A stretch of DNA of 64,000 nt from Micromonospora rubida (GTDB lineage Bacteria > Actinomycetota > Actinomycetes > Mycobacteriales > Micromonosporaceae): contig NZ_JAAALO010000001.1 of NCBI RefSeq assembly GCF_009908295.1, positions 682,001 through 746,000 of the forward strand. The letters are read 5' to 3'. Positions 42,780 through 50,940 of the stretch are shown here, piece after piece; the first letter of the stretch is position 1; each line of letters begins with the position of its first letter. The translations under genes and the position numbers were made by a program. The notes beneath the pieces were generated by a model. That model was not told the DNA's origin and searched no databases. It worked only from the letters and a program-made list of their open reading frames with translations.

Positions 42780-44948
42780 TCAGCGTGCTGCGGCCTGCTC
42801 AAGCCCCCCGAGGCCGCCGAAGCGGGCACCGACCTCGGCCGTCCCGGCGGCCGGCGGAGGACCGTCCGGGCCGGCGGTCCCGACCCGGCCGTCCCGGTGC
42901 CGCCGCCAACGGTCGACGACGAGGTTCAGCACGAGGCCGATCACCCCCCAGATCGCGACGACCAGGAGGTTCCTGCCGACTCCGTCGCCGCCGAAGTAGA
43001 TCAGCGATCTCGCCGTGTCGACCGCGGCCGGCAGCGGCAGGATGCCCTGCAGGGTACGGAACAACTCGGGCACCATGTACACCGAGAGCCCACCGCCGGA
43101 GGCGGGCACACCCGCCAGCATCATCACGACCATCACCGGGACGATCGCGGCGAGGCCGAAGGTCCGGGTGAACACGCCGGTCACCACGGACACGGCGAAG
43201 ATGGTGACGGCGCCGAAGCCGATCATCTCCCAGGCGTGCCCGCCGACCGCGCCGATGATGACGTCGAAGAGCAGCCACAGCCACACGGCCATCCCGATCG
43301 ACCAGCCGCCGAGCAGGGGCAGGAACTGGCGCAGCCGCTTCAGCTCCGGCGCCCCGCCGCGCAGCACGGCCATGATCAGGAACCCAGCCATGATCCACGA
43401 CATGCCCATGTACAGGCTGTTGCTGCCCATGGTGTCGGTGTCGGTCAGCGGTGCCACGTCGGTCACCGTCAACGGGCTCTGCTGTTGGGCGGCGACCTGC
43501 TGGAACATCGCCTTCGCCACGCTCTGCTGGCTGACTCCGGCACCCGAGGAGGTGTAGAGCGTCGCCTCGCCGCCGGGCGCCTGCGGCAGCACGTAGGCGG
43601 CCACGATGTCCTGGTCGAGAATGCGGTCGGTGGCCTCGGTCACCGACGCGGCGACCTGGACGTCGAGCATCCCGCCCAGCTTCGACTCCAGGCCGGCGGC
43701 CATCTGCTCGGCCTGCTCGGTCGCGGCGCCGACCACGACGACGGGTAGGTCATGGACCTCCGGCTTGTGCATGGAGAAGCTCATCAGACCCACCACCATC
43801 ACCAGGATGGAGAGCGGGAACGCCGCCACCGCCACGTAACGGAACCGCTTGGACCTCGGCGGGCCGCCGGCGAGCGCCGGCAGCGGCACGTCGGGGTGGC
43901 TCACCGTCGGGGCGCCGGGGATCGAGGCTCCGCCCTTGCGCTCCTTGAGCAGACACAGCAGCAGCGCGGCGACGAGCCAGGCGGCCAGCGTCAGCAGGTG
44001 AGCCCCGGCGCCACGGCCGTCGAAGTAGAGGAGCGCGCGGAGCGTCTCGCCCGCCGCCGGGAGCGGGAGCACCCCGTGCAGGAACGAGAAGAATTTGGGC
44101 ATCATGTCGACCGGCAGCGCCAGGTTCGACGACGGCATGCCGAGCACGACGTAGAGCAACATGCCGATGAGGACCGCGAGCGGCCCTATCAGCTTGGTGA
44201 AGAGCAGCTGGGCGAGGCCGACGGCCCCGGTTGCCAGCATTCCGACGCCGAGGAACTGGAGGTAGTGACCGTCGACGGCGCCCACGATCGGCCCGAGAAT
44301 CACCCAGATGATGGTGCTGGTGAGCGCCGACCAGCCGGCCAGCAGTGGCAGGAACCGACGCACGGACAGCAGGTGGGGAACCGCCATCAGCAGCATGCTC
44401 AGCGGCACGTACCCGGCGAGCATCATGCCCATGCCGGCGAACAGGACCGCAATGCCCGACATGTCCCCTTCCGGCAGGGGAACGACGTCCTCGGCCGCCG
44501 TCGTCCAGTTCTGCCCCACGGCGACCGGGGCGAGAATCTGCTGGGCGGTCGTGGCCTGGGAGGCCCCGGCTGCCATCGCGGTGTAGATCGTCGCCCGGTC
44601 CGATCCCTCGGCGGGGACCGCCAGCGCGCCCGCGATCTCGCGGTCCTTCAGCAGTTCCACCGCGTCGCTGCTCGACGGGACCAGCCGCGCGTCCACGGCC
44701 TGTCCCGGTGCGGAGTTCAGCGTGTTGACGATCGCCTCCGCCCCGGGTCCCGTTCCCACGACGGCCACCGGCATCTCCCGCGGGTGCGGTGAGTGCATGG
44801 TGCCCACGTAGGTGGCGAACATCATCGTGACCATGATGAACGGCATGGCGAAGAGTGCGATGTAGCGCGCGATCCGGGTCTTGCGGTCCTCCACTGCCGG
44901 AGCCTTTCCGGGTGCGGTGGTGGACGAGGGGTCCGGCGGGGACTCCAT
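42780..44948 (-). CDS. Large internally duplicated membrane protein, ABC-2/YhgE-like exporter
   Basis: 722 residues made of two similar halves. Each half starts with a membrane helix and a short loop before VV-rich strands: FIMVTMMFATYVGTMHSPHPREMPVAVVG, and later LSILVMVVGLMSFSMHKPEVHDLPVVVVG. Each then has an external domain of about 120 residues and five more helices ending in GILPLPAAVDTARSLIYFGG or GVLPLPAAGETLRALLYFDG. This matches the YhgE/Pip and ABC-2 permease topology, doubled by fusion. ATG 44948 has AGGAG 8 bases upstream. The divergent TetR gene and the palindrome between them suggest a TetR-repressed exporter. Confidence 0.82.
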   Translation of the reverse strand: MESPPDPSSTTAPGKAPAVEDRKTRIARYIALFAMPFIMVTMMFATYVGTMHSPHPREMPVAVVGTGPGAEAIVNTLNSAPGQAVDARLVPSSSDAVELLKDREIAGALAVPAEGSDRATIYTAMAAGASQATTAQQILAPVAVGQNWTTAAEDVVPLPEGDMSGIAVLFAGMGMMLAGYVPLSMLLMAVPHLLSVRRFLPLLAGWSALTSTIIWVILGPIVGAVDGHYLQFLGVGMLATGAVGLAQLLFTKLIGPLAVLIGMLLYVVLGMPSSNLALPVDMMPKFFSFLHGVLPLPAAGETLRALLYFDGRGAGAHLLTLAAWLVAALLLCLLKERKGGASIPGAPTVSHPDVPLPALAGGPPRSKRFRYVAVAAFPLSILVMVVGLMSFSMHKPEVHDLPVVVVGAATEQAEQMAAGLESKLGGMLDVQVAASVTEATDRILDQDIVAAYVLPQAPGGEATLYTSSGAGVSQQSVAKAMFQQVAAQQQSPLTVTDVAPLTDTDTMGSNSLYMGMSWIMAGFLIMAVLRGGAPELKRLRQFLPLLGGWSIGMAVWLWLLFDVIIGAVGGHAWEMIGFGAVTIFAVSVVTGVFTRTFGLAAIVPVMVVMMLAGVPASGGGLSVYMVPELFRTLQGILPLPAAVDTARSLIYFGGDGVGRNLLVVAIWGVIGLVLNLVVDRWRRHRDGRVGTAGPDGPPPAAGTAEVGARFGGLGGLEQAAAR

Positions 44949-45037
44949 AGGCGTGACTCCTGGGGTGTTGTCGGACGAGTGCCAGAGGAACGAGAGCCGT
45001 CGCGGGTGCGCCACGCGGACCGACCCACCGAGCAAAT

Positions 45038-45055
45038 GTAAGTCACGTGGCTTAC
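45038..45055. promoter_or_regulatory. 18-bp palindromic TetR operator candidate
   Basis: GTAAGTCACGTGGCTTAC is palindromic except for one mismatched pair. It lies in the short gap between the exporter (start 44948) and the divergent TetR gene (start 45120), the classic position for a TetR operator serving both promoters. Confidence 0.78.
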
Positions 45056-45119
45056 GAAGTCGCGGTCGGGTACCTTGATGTCCGTCACACCGGCCCCGAC
45101 GTGCGAGGAGGTGCCCCCG

Positions 45120-45776
45120 ATGGCCCGCTCAGAGGCGGCGCGGACCGCGCTGCTCGACGCGGCGGAACGCCTGTTCGCCGAGGCCGGCATAGCGCAGGTC
45201 TCCGACCGCAAGGTGGCCGAGGCGGCCGGCAACACCAACCACTCGGCCGTGCACTACTACTTCGGCGGCCGCGAGGGCCTGCTGCGGGCGCTGATCATGC
45301 GGCACGGGACCGCGCTGGAGGAGCCCCGCCGGGCGATGTTCGCCCGCTCCGACTCGGTCCTCGACGATGTGCGGAGCCTCGTGATGCCGTCCATGGACAG
45401 CCTGGCCGCACTGCCTCGGCCGAGCTGGCGGGCCCGCTTCCTCAGCCAGGCCATCAACGACCCGGCCACGGCGACGCTGATGCGCGAGTCCACGGAGTCC
45501 GTCCCGACCGCGACCCTCATCGCCCGTTCGGTGGCGTCCCGCCTCGCCCACCTGGATCAGGGGGTGGTGACCGCCCGGGCGAGCCTGATCGCCCTGATCG
45601 TCGCGACGGCCTGCGCGGAGGTCGAGGCACGCGCCGAACGGGACGGGCAGGACCCGCGCTGGCACTCGGTGGGCGACTTCCTGTCCGACGCCATCACCGG
45701 GATGCTGCTCGCCCCGATCAGCCAGGCGGGGAGCAGGAACCCGTTGACCGAGACGCCGACGCCGACCGTGCCGTAA
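45120..45776 (+). CDS. TetR-family repressor of the divergent exporter
   Basis: 218 residues. HTH: RTALLDAAERLFAEAGIAQV, then DRKVAEAAGNTNHSAVHYYFGGREGLLRAL (key residues VAEAAG, VHYYFGG). The ligand domain is helical and shows no unusual features. ATG 45120 has GAGGAGG upstream at 8 bases. It faces the duplicated membrane exporter across the palindrome at 45038, so it probably represses that exporter until its ligand binds. This is inferred from position. Confidence 0.92.
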   Translation: MARSEAARTALLDAAERLFAEAGIAQVSDRKVAEAAGNTNHSAVHYYFGGREGLLRALIMRHGTALEEPRRAMFARSDSVLDDVRSLVMPSMDSLAALPRPSWRARFLSQAINDPATATLMRESTESVPTATLIARSVASRLAHLDQGVVTARASLIALIVATACAEVEARAERDGQDPRWHSVGDFLSDAITGMLLAPISQAGSRNPLTETPTPTVP

Positions 45777-45870
45777 CGGCGCTTTGGCACCGCAAAGGCA
45801 TGTCGGTGCGGTAACGGCACGTTCGTGGCGCAACGGCACGTGCCCCCGGGTGCCGTGACCGGGACCCCGG
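45777..45870. repeat. Imperfect repeats of GTGCCGTTrC and a hairpin between convergent genes
   Basis: On the minus strand the motif GTGCCGTT(G/A)C occurs in imperfect units of about 20 bases. ACGGCAC (45833-45839) pairs with GTGCCGT (45850-45856), a possible terminator for both neighbours. The repeats extend slightly into the TetR 3' end. Confidence 0.5.
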
Positions 45871-47316
45871 TCAACGACCCACGAGCGCCAACTGGGTGGA
45901 GTTGTCGGGGAGGCCGGCGAGCGAGACCCGGCTGCCCCTGGCCGGCGTCGGGGTTCCGACGCCAGGCAGGCTGTTGAACTCTGTCCAGGAACCGCCGGCG
46001 CCACGCACCCGGTGGTAGATGGCGTCGTCCGCGCCGACGATGACCACCTGCGAGGTGCCGTCGGGCAGCCCCGCGACGGCGACGTCCTTGGCCACCGCCG
46101 GGCTGCTGGTGCCGCTGCCGTTGAGCGGCTGGAACGGGCTCCAGGCGCCGGTGGCGGACCGGATGCGGTGGTGCAGGTATCCGTTGACGCCCGCGATGAC
46201 GACCTGCGACGACCCGTCGGGCAGGCCGGCGACGGCCACGGCGCTTCCGATCGCCGTCGTTCCGGTGCCGTTGCCGTCGAGCGGCTGGAACTCGCTCCAC
46301 GGCCCGCCGACGCTGCGGATCCGGTGGTAGATGCCGCTGTCCATGCCGACGATGACCACCTGTGCGGTGCCGTCGGGCTGCCCCGAGATGGCGACGTCCC
46401 TGGCACCGGCCGGGCTCGGGGTGCCGAACCCGTTGAGCCTGCCGAATGCGGTCCAGTTCCCGTCGGCGTAGCGGATGCGGTGGTAGACCGTGTCGTCGAC
46501 GCCGACGATCACGACCTGGGCCGAGCCGTCGGGCAGGCCGGCGATGGCCACCCGCTTCCCCCGCGCGGTGCCGGTGGTGCCGACGCCGTTGAGCGGCTGG
46601 AACGGGCTCCAGGTGCCGTTGGCGTTGCGGATGCGGTGGTAGACGCCGTCGTCCAGGCCGACGATGAGCATCTGCGCCGTGCCGTCGGGGAGGCCGGCCA
46701 CCGCCATGTCCTTGGCGCTGCCGTGCGCGGTGGTCTGGTAGCCGTCGAGCGGCTGGAATCCGGTCCAGGCCCCACTGGCGACGCGGATCTGGTGGAACAT
46801 CGGGCCGCCGGCGCCCGCCGGCGGGTTCTGCGCGATGTAGACCAGCGGATTGAGATAGGCCCCGGCTGGGTTGATCATGTGCCAGTGCAGGTGCGGCCCG
46901 GTCGAGCTGCCCGATCCGGGTGCGCCCGCGGCGCCGCCGGACAGCCCGACGATCGCGCCGGCCGAGACGTACGTCCCGTTGGCCAGCGCGAACTGGGACA
47001 GGTGGAGATACTGGCTGCGATAGCCCTCGGAGTGGCTGATGGTGACCGTGTGTCCGCCGCCGCCGTTGAACGGCGTGTTGGTGACCGTGCCCGCCCCGCA
47101 CGCGGGCAGTGGTGTGCCCACGCGCATCCCGAAGTCGATGCCGCCCCGGGAGCCCCGGTTGAGGTGATCCTGCCACCCGTTGGTGATCGGGTAGCCCGCG
47201 AAGGGGTTGTGGATCGCCGGGCCGGCATAGGCCCGGCCGGGCAACAGCATCCCACCGGCGGACAGGCCGGTGAGGGCCGCCGCGCCACGGATGAGACTTC
47301 TCCTCGCGATTCCCAT
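45871..47316 (-). CDS. Secreted M23 metallopeptidase with six propeller-like repeats
   Basis: 481 residues. A twin-arginine-type leader (GIARRSLIRGAAALTGLSAGG) is followed by an M23 domain with HLNRGSRGGIDFGM and GPHLHWHM, very similar to the protein at 39090. From about residue 185 there are six repeats of roughly 47-48 residues with the core VAGLPDGTAQVVIVG, then a short D-rich turn, YHRIR, and W-F-PLNG-GT. This looks like a tectonin/PLL-like beta-propeller, likely a sugar-binding module that targets the enzyme to cell walls or matrix. ATG 47316 has GGGAG upstream. Only the six-repeat count is certain; the fold is inferred. Confidence 0.88.
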   Translation of the reverse strand: MGIARRSLIRGAAALTGLSAGGMLLPGRAYAGPAIHNPFAGYPITNGWQDHLNRGSRGGIDFGMRVGTPLPACGAGTVTNTPFNGGGGHTVTISHSEGYRSQYLHLSQFALANGTYVSAGAIVGLSGGAAGAPGSGSSTGPHLHWHMINPAGAYLNPLVYIAQNPPAGAGGPMFHQIRVASGAWTGFQPLDGYQTTAHGSAKDMAVAGLPDGTAQMLIVGLDDGVYHRIRNANGTWSPFQPLNGVGTTGTARGKRVAIAGLPDGSAQVVIVGVDDTVYHRIRYADGNWTAFGRLNGFGTPSPAGARDVAISGQPDGTAQVVIVGMDSGIYHRIRSVGGPWSEFQPLDGNGTGTTAIGSAVAVAGLPDGSSQVVIAGVNGYLHHRIRSATGAWSPFQPLNGSGTSSPAVAKDVAVAGLPDGTSQVVIVGADDAIYHRVRGAGGSWTEFNSLPGVGTPTPARGSRVSLAGLPDNSTQLALVGR

Positions 47317-47510
47317 GTGCTCCCTCTCCCGGGCAGAACTGATCAACCACGGCAGAGGTATTCCTACATGTACACCCATGGAAATATCAATGCCCGCCCT
47401 GGGTCGCCGGGTCGGGAACCACCGCTACCGGGGTTGCGGGCCAACGCTTCGCCCTTCCGGGTGGGGGTGGAGGCCCGCGTTGGAAGGGCCGCCAGGGCCT
47501 GAGCGGTGTC

Positions 47511-47927
47511 TTAGGTCGGGCGGTTCTGCTGCTCGATGTAATCATGTACGACCTTCAGTGGTGCGCCGCCGGCGGAGCCCGCGAAGTACGAGCCGGACCA
47601 GAGTTTGTTGGTCTGGTAGTAGTGGTGTGTGAGGTCGGGGAACTCCTGCCGCATCCGTCTGCTGGACACACCCTTGAGGCTGTTGACCAGCTTCGCCGGG
47701 GCGACCTTGGGTGGGAAGTTCACGAGCAGGTGGACGTGGTTGTTTTCCCCGTTGAACTCGATCAGCTCGGTCTCGAAGTCGGCGCATACGGCCCGCATGA
47801 TTTCTTCCATCCGGGCGAGGTGCCGGTCGTCGAACACCCTGTGCCGCAACTTGGTGACGAAGACCAAGTGGGCGTGCAGAGCGAAAACGCAGTGTCTACC
47901 AGTGCGGATGCCTTCAAATTCAGCCAT
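47511..47927 (-). CDS. tnpA: IS200/IS605 transposase TnpA (Y1 HUH)
   Basis: 138 residues, full length for the family. HUH motif HVH (His64, His66, in NNHVHLLVNFPP) and the catalytic Tyr130 (VVHDYIEQQ) are intact. It nicks single-stranded ends and joins them through a 5'-phosphotyrosine. The region FVTKLRHRVF and WSGSYFAGSAGGA are family signatures. The gene is divergent from tnpB, the starts overlapping at 47908-47927. Confidence 0.95.
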   Translation of the reverse strand: MAEFEGIRTGRHCVFALHAHLVFVTKLRHRVFDDRHLARMEEIMRAVCADFETELIEFNGENNHVHLLVNFPPKVAPAKLVNSLKGVSSRRMRQEFPDLTHHYYQTNKLWSGSYFAGSAGGAPLKVVHDYIEQQNRPT

Positions 47928-48928
47928 AGACCAATGGTACGGTGATCGGGTACAGCTCCGTTACCACTACCGGGTCTACCCGGACACCGCCCAGTGCGAA
48001 GCGCTGGCCCGGTCGTTCGGGTGCGCCCGCGTGGTGTTCAACGACGGGCTGCGCGCACGACAGATGGCCAGGGAGAACGGCGAGAAGTACCTGTCGGACG
48101 CCGAGTTGTCGAAACGGATCACCGAGGCCAAGGCGACACCGGAACGGGCGTGGCTTTCCGAGGTGTCGTCGGTCGTGTTGCAGCAGGCCTTGGCCGACCT
48201 GAACACGGCGTACCGCAACTTCTTCGCCTCGATCAGCGGCAAACGCAAGGGCCGCAAGGTGGCACCCCCGAGGTTCCGTTCCCGCAAGGACAACCGGCAG
48301 GCCATCCGGTTCACCAGGAACAGCCGGTTCAAGGTCCTGGACAACGGTCGCCTGCGCCTGCCGAAGATCGGCGACGTCCCGCAAGAAGGCCGTCGTGAAG
48401 GTCGCCCGTGCTCATGCGCGAGTGGTCGACACCCGGCGAGACTGGCAGCACAAACTGTCCACGGCGATCATCCGCGACAACCAAGCGGTGTACGTCGAGG
48501 ACCTGTGCGTGATCGGTCTCGGCCGGACCCGGCTCGCGAAGTCCGTCCACGACGCCGGATGGGCTTCGTTCACGAGGATGTTGGAGTACAAGGCCGCCCG
48601 ATACGGGCGCACCTTCGGCCGGGTGGATCGGTTTTTCCCGTCCACCCGGATGTGCTCCGACTGCGGCCAGATCAATTCGAAGACGGCCCTGGACGTCCGA
48701 GCGTGGGACTGCCCGTGCGGCAGCCACCACGACCGGGACGTCAACGCCGCCATTAACATCAAGGCCGCCGGACAGGCGGACTTCAACGACCGTGGAGCGC
48801 AGGTAAGACCAGCAGCGATGCTGGCACCGCGCGGCGAAGCGGTAACCCACCCGGACGCCGCGTGTTCCACACGCAGCGTAGAGGGAATCTCCGCCCTTAA
48901 GGGCGGAGAGGATGTCAACGCTCCTTGA
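47908..48928 (+). pseudogene. tnpB: TnpB (IS605 RNA-guided nuclease family) with internal deletion and frameshift
   Basis: The first part (to about 48378) encodes the N-terminal domain: QLRYHYRVYPDTAQCEALARSF, VFNDGLRARQMA, and so on to RLRLPKIGDV. At 48378-48380 the frame shifts by one. The sequence resumes as RKKAVVKVARAHARVVDTRRDW in another frame and continues to a zinc finger (CSDCG ... CPCGSHH) and DRDVNAAINI. Residues between GDV and RKK, about 100 in intact relatives, are missing. That stretch holds the RuvC-I motif with the first catalytic aspartate. The RuvC-II Glu (VYVEDL) and RuvC-III Asp (DRDVNAA) remain. It should be inactive as a nuclease. Confidence 0.88.
48888..48909. repeat. 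Right-end hairpin of the IS200/IS605 element
   Basis: Perfect palindrome with core CTCCGCCCTTAAGGGCGGAG (48889-48908). TnpA recognises such subterminal hairpins. In intact elements this end also yields the guide RNA used by TnpB, so an omega-RNA-like transcript may overlap 48750-48914. Confidence 0.85.
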
Positions 48929-50450
48929 GGCGGCGGTTGACCTCCTCGGAGATCCGTCGGTTCAGCTCGGCCAACCGCTCGTCGGAGTACGTGGTCAGGT
49001 CCTCCGGGCCGGGGCCGCCGTTCGCCGCCTGCTCCTGCTGCTTCTGCCGCTCCCGGCGTTGCAGCTCCTGCTCCTCCGGCGAGCCGGGGGCGGCGTACGC
49101 GCACCGGATCAGGGTCCCGTCGGCGTTCTTCAGGCAGGTCGCCTCCCGCCCGTTGACCTGGCCCCGCCCCTCCACCCGGTACCGGATGCTCTGCGCACTG
49201 CCGAGCGTGGCGGTCCAGGTGCTGCCGCCGGTCGGCACGACCTCGAACACCTGGTCGTCGTTCCAGCAGCAGACGTCCCGGTACTCCGCCTTGATCAGGG
49301 CGACGATCGCCTGAGGCGACGACCAGGTCGGGCTGAGCCGGTGCACGGTCAGCGGGGCGAGCCCGCCGCCTGAGTGCCGGGGCGGCACCGTGGACACCGC
49401 CACCACCGAACTGGCCTCGCCCTGCGGGGTGAGCGGGGTGACGTACGCGCTGCCTCCACTGCCGTCGCGGTGGCGCAGGGTGAACTCCGACTCGTTGCCC
49501 TCGTTCGCGCCGTCCTCGGAGGCGTCCCAGCCGCTGCGCTCGAACCACCAGTCGGCGAAGCCTCCGACGGCGGCTGTGCCCTCCCGCTGGTCGGCTGCCA
49601 GGCTGATCGGATAGGAGGGTCCGGGCACCTTCGTCGTGTCGTCGGTGATCGTGACCTTCCCGGTCCGGCCGTCGTACAGCGCCACGCCGGCCGGCCGCTC
49701 GGTCACCACCAGGACTCCGGTCTGCCGCTTCAGCGGCACCACCACGACCGGGGTGTCGCCCCGGCAGTGGACGTAGGCGTCGTCGGCGGAGAACCGGGCC
49801 CAGCGCCGCTCGGCGGAGATCTTCCGGCCCAGGTTGTGGGTGAACCAGCCGCCGATCCGCGCGTCGGCGGTCGACACGTCGAACTGGCACCGCTGCTGCG
49901 CCCGGCTGTTGCCGCCGAGCGGCACCTCCTGCACCAGGCCGACCTCGTAACCGGTCAACCAGCCGCGCCGCTCGACCAGGACGGCGAACCGGTCGGAGTC
50001 GGGCAGGTAGCTGACGTCGGTGATCTCGCCGGTGACGTCGCCCAGGTTGGGCGCGGCCTGTGCCTTCCCGACCACGTACGGCGCGCGGGCGGTCAGCTCC
50101 GGGACCGGATCGTTCACCACCCGCATGGTGGTCACGTACGCCCGGTCCTGGAGGTACTCGCCGTAGGCCAGCCAGAACGCCCCCAGGGCCAGCCCGACGG
50201 CGGCGCCCAGCCAGCCGAGGGCCACGATCCCGCCGGGCGCCGCGGGCGTGGTCCCGCCCCGGCGGAGCCGGTGGGTGAGCAGTCGCACCAGGAACGGCGC
50301 CCCGGCGAGCAGGGCCACCAGGGCCGGCGCCACCAGCCAGGGCACCAGTTTGCGCACCTCCCACACGAGGATGGTGGTGACGTACGAGGCGTACCAGCCG
50401 ACTGCGCCCAGCAGGAGAATCGGGATACCCACCCGCAACGTCCGCCCCAT
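48915..50450 (-). CDS. Membrane protein with extracytoplasmic domain, unknown function
   Basis: 511 residues. Three hydrophobic segments occupy the N-terminus (about 4-30, 40-58 and 75-97). A large domain of about 350 residues follows, rich in beta-type sequence, with several cysteines (QQRCQFDV, YVHCRGD, DVCCWNDD). The C-terminus is a charged helix (EEQELQRRERQKQQEQ, then LAELNRRISEEVNRRLKER). I do not recognise the family. ATG 50450 follows GAGGGG. The stop codon lies exactly at the IS right end, so the IS may have inserted at the terminus of this gene and could have supplied its stop. Confidence 0.75.
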   Translation of the reverse strand: MGRTLRVGIPILLLGAVGWYASYVTTILVWEVRKLVPWLVAPALVALLAGAPFLVRLLTHRLRRGGTTPAAPGGIVALGWLGAAVGLALGAFWLAYGEYLQDRAYVTTMRVVNDPVPELTARAPYVVGKAQAAPNLGDVTGEITDVSYLPDSDRFAVLVERRGWLTGYEVGLVQEVPLGGNSRAQQRCQFDVSTADARIGGWFTHNLGRKISAERRWARFSADDAYVHCRGDTPVVVVPLKRQTGVLVVTERPAGVALYDGRTGKVTITDDTTKVPGPSYPISLAADQREGTAAVGGFADWWFERSGWDASEDGANEGNESEFTLRHRDGSGGSAYVTPLTPQGEASSVVAVSTVPPRHSGGGLAPLTVHRLSPTWSSPQAIVALIKAEYRDVCCWNDDQVFEVVPTGGSTWTATLGSAQSIRYRVEGRGQVNGREATCLKNADGTLIRCAYAAPGSPEEQELQRRERQKQQEQAANGGPGPEDLTTYSDERLAELNRRISEEVNRRLKER

Positions 50451-50540
50451 CGAAACCCCTCCTCGCGGATGACGAGCTTCGATCCTATTTAGGCCGGTCA
50501 AGGCGGCTTAATTGGCGGAGTTCGAGCGCCGCGACGGAAC

Positions 50541-50564
50541 CTCGCCACCGGCCCCGGTGGCGAG
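50541..50564 (-). terminator. Terminator after the small membrane protein gene
   Basis: CTCGCCACCGG (50541-50551) and CCGGTGGCGAG (50554-50564) are perfect complements, 31 bases past the stop at 50595. The 2-base gap means the inner pairs open to form the loop. Confidence 0.75.
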
Positions 50565-50594
50565 CGGCCGCCCGGGCCGGCAGCGCCCCGCCTC

Positions 50595-50774
50595 TCAGCC
50601 GCCGCCCATGGTCGACGAGCTGTTGTCCGACGAGTTGCCCCGCCGTGACGTGTACCGACCCGAGCGCAGCCCCGCCCTCGCGCGGCGCCCCAGCACCTTG
50701 CCGATCGACAGCAGTACCGCGGCGAAGAGCACGGGTATGCCGACTGCCACCGCCGCGACCATTCCAACCCTCAT
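50595..50774 (-). CDS. 59-residue single-span membrane protein
   Basis: MRVGMVAAVAVGIPVLFAAV begins a transmembrane helix of about 25 residues. A basic stretch follows (GRRARAGLRSGRYTSRRG) and an Asn/Ser-rich tail (NSSDNSSSTMGGG). ATG 50774 has GGAGG 8 bases upstream, and the gene ends in its own terminator, both good signs of a real small gene. The longer frame to 50864 has no coding features. Family not recognised. Confidence 0.7.
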   Translation of the reverse strand: MRVGMVAAVAVGIPVLFAAVLLSIGKVLGRRARAGLRSGRYTSRRGNSSDNSSSTMGGG

Positions 50775-50940
50775 ACCGATCGCCTCCCTGCGGCTCCACG
50801 GCTCGACCACGCGCGGGGTGGAGGCGTGCAGCCGGCACGCGCCACCTGAAGGGGCACGGCCCACCCCACGCGCATGGAGGTCCTTCCCGATGGACCGGGA
50901 CCGATTCTCCTCCCCGCGCCCGTGGCGAGGAACCCGCCGG

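Larger units (their letters stand above)
47430..48914. mobile_element. IS200/IS605-family element with degenerate tnpB
   Basis: Divergent tnpA and tnpB are flanked by subterminal hairpins. Near the left end, CCAACGC (47441-47447) pairs with GCGTTGG (47477-47483). At the right end a 22-bp perfect palindrome (48888-48909) precedes GGATGTCAA. Both ends are approximate because the element has no terminal inverted repeats or target duplication. It abuts the 3' end of the gene at 48915. With tnpB broken but tnpA intact, single-strand transposition might still occur. Confidence 0.82.
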
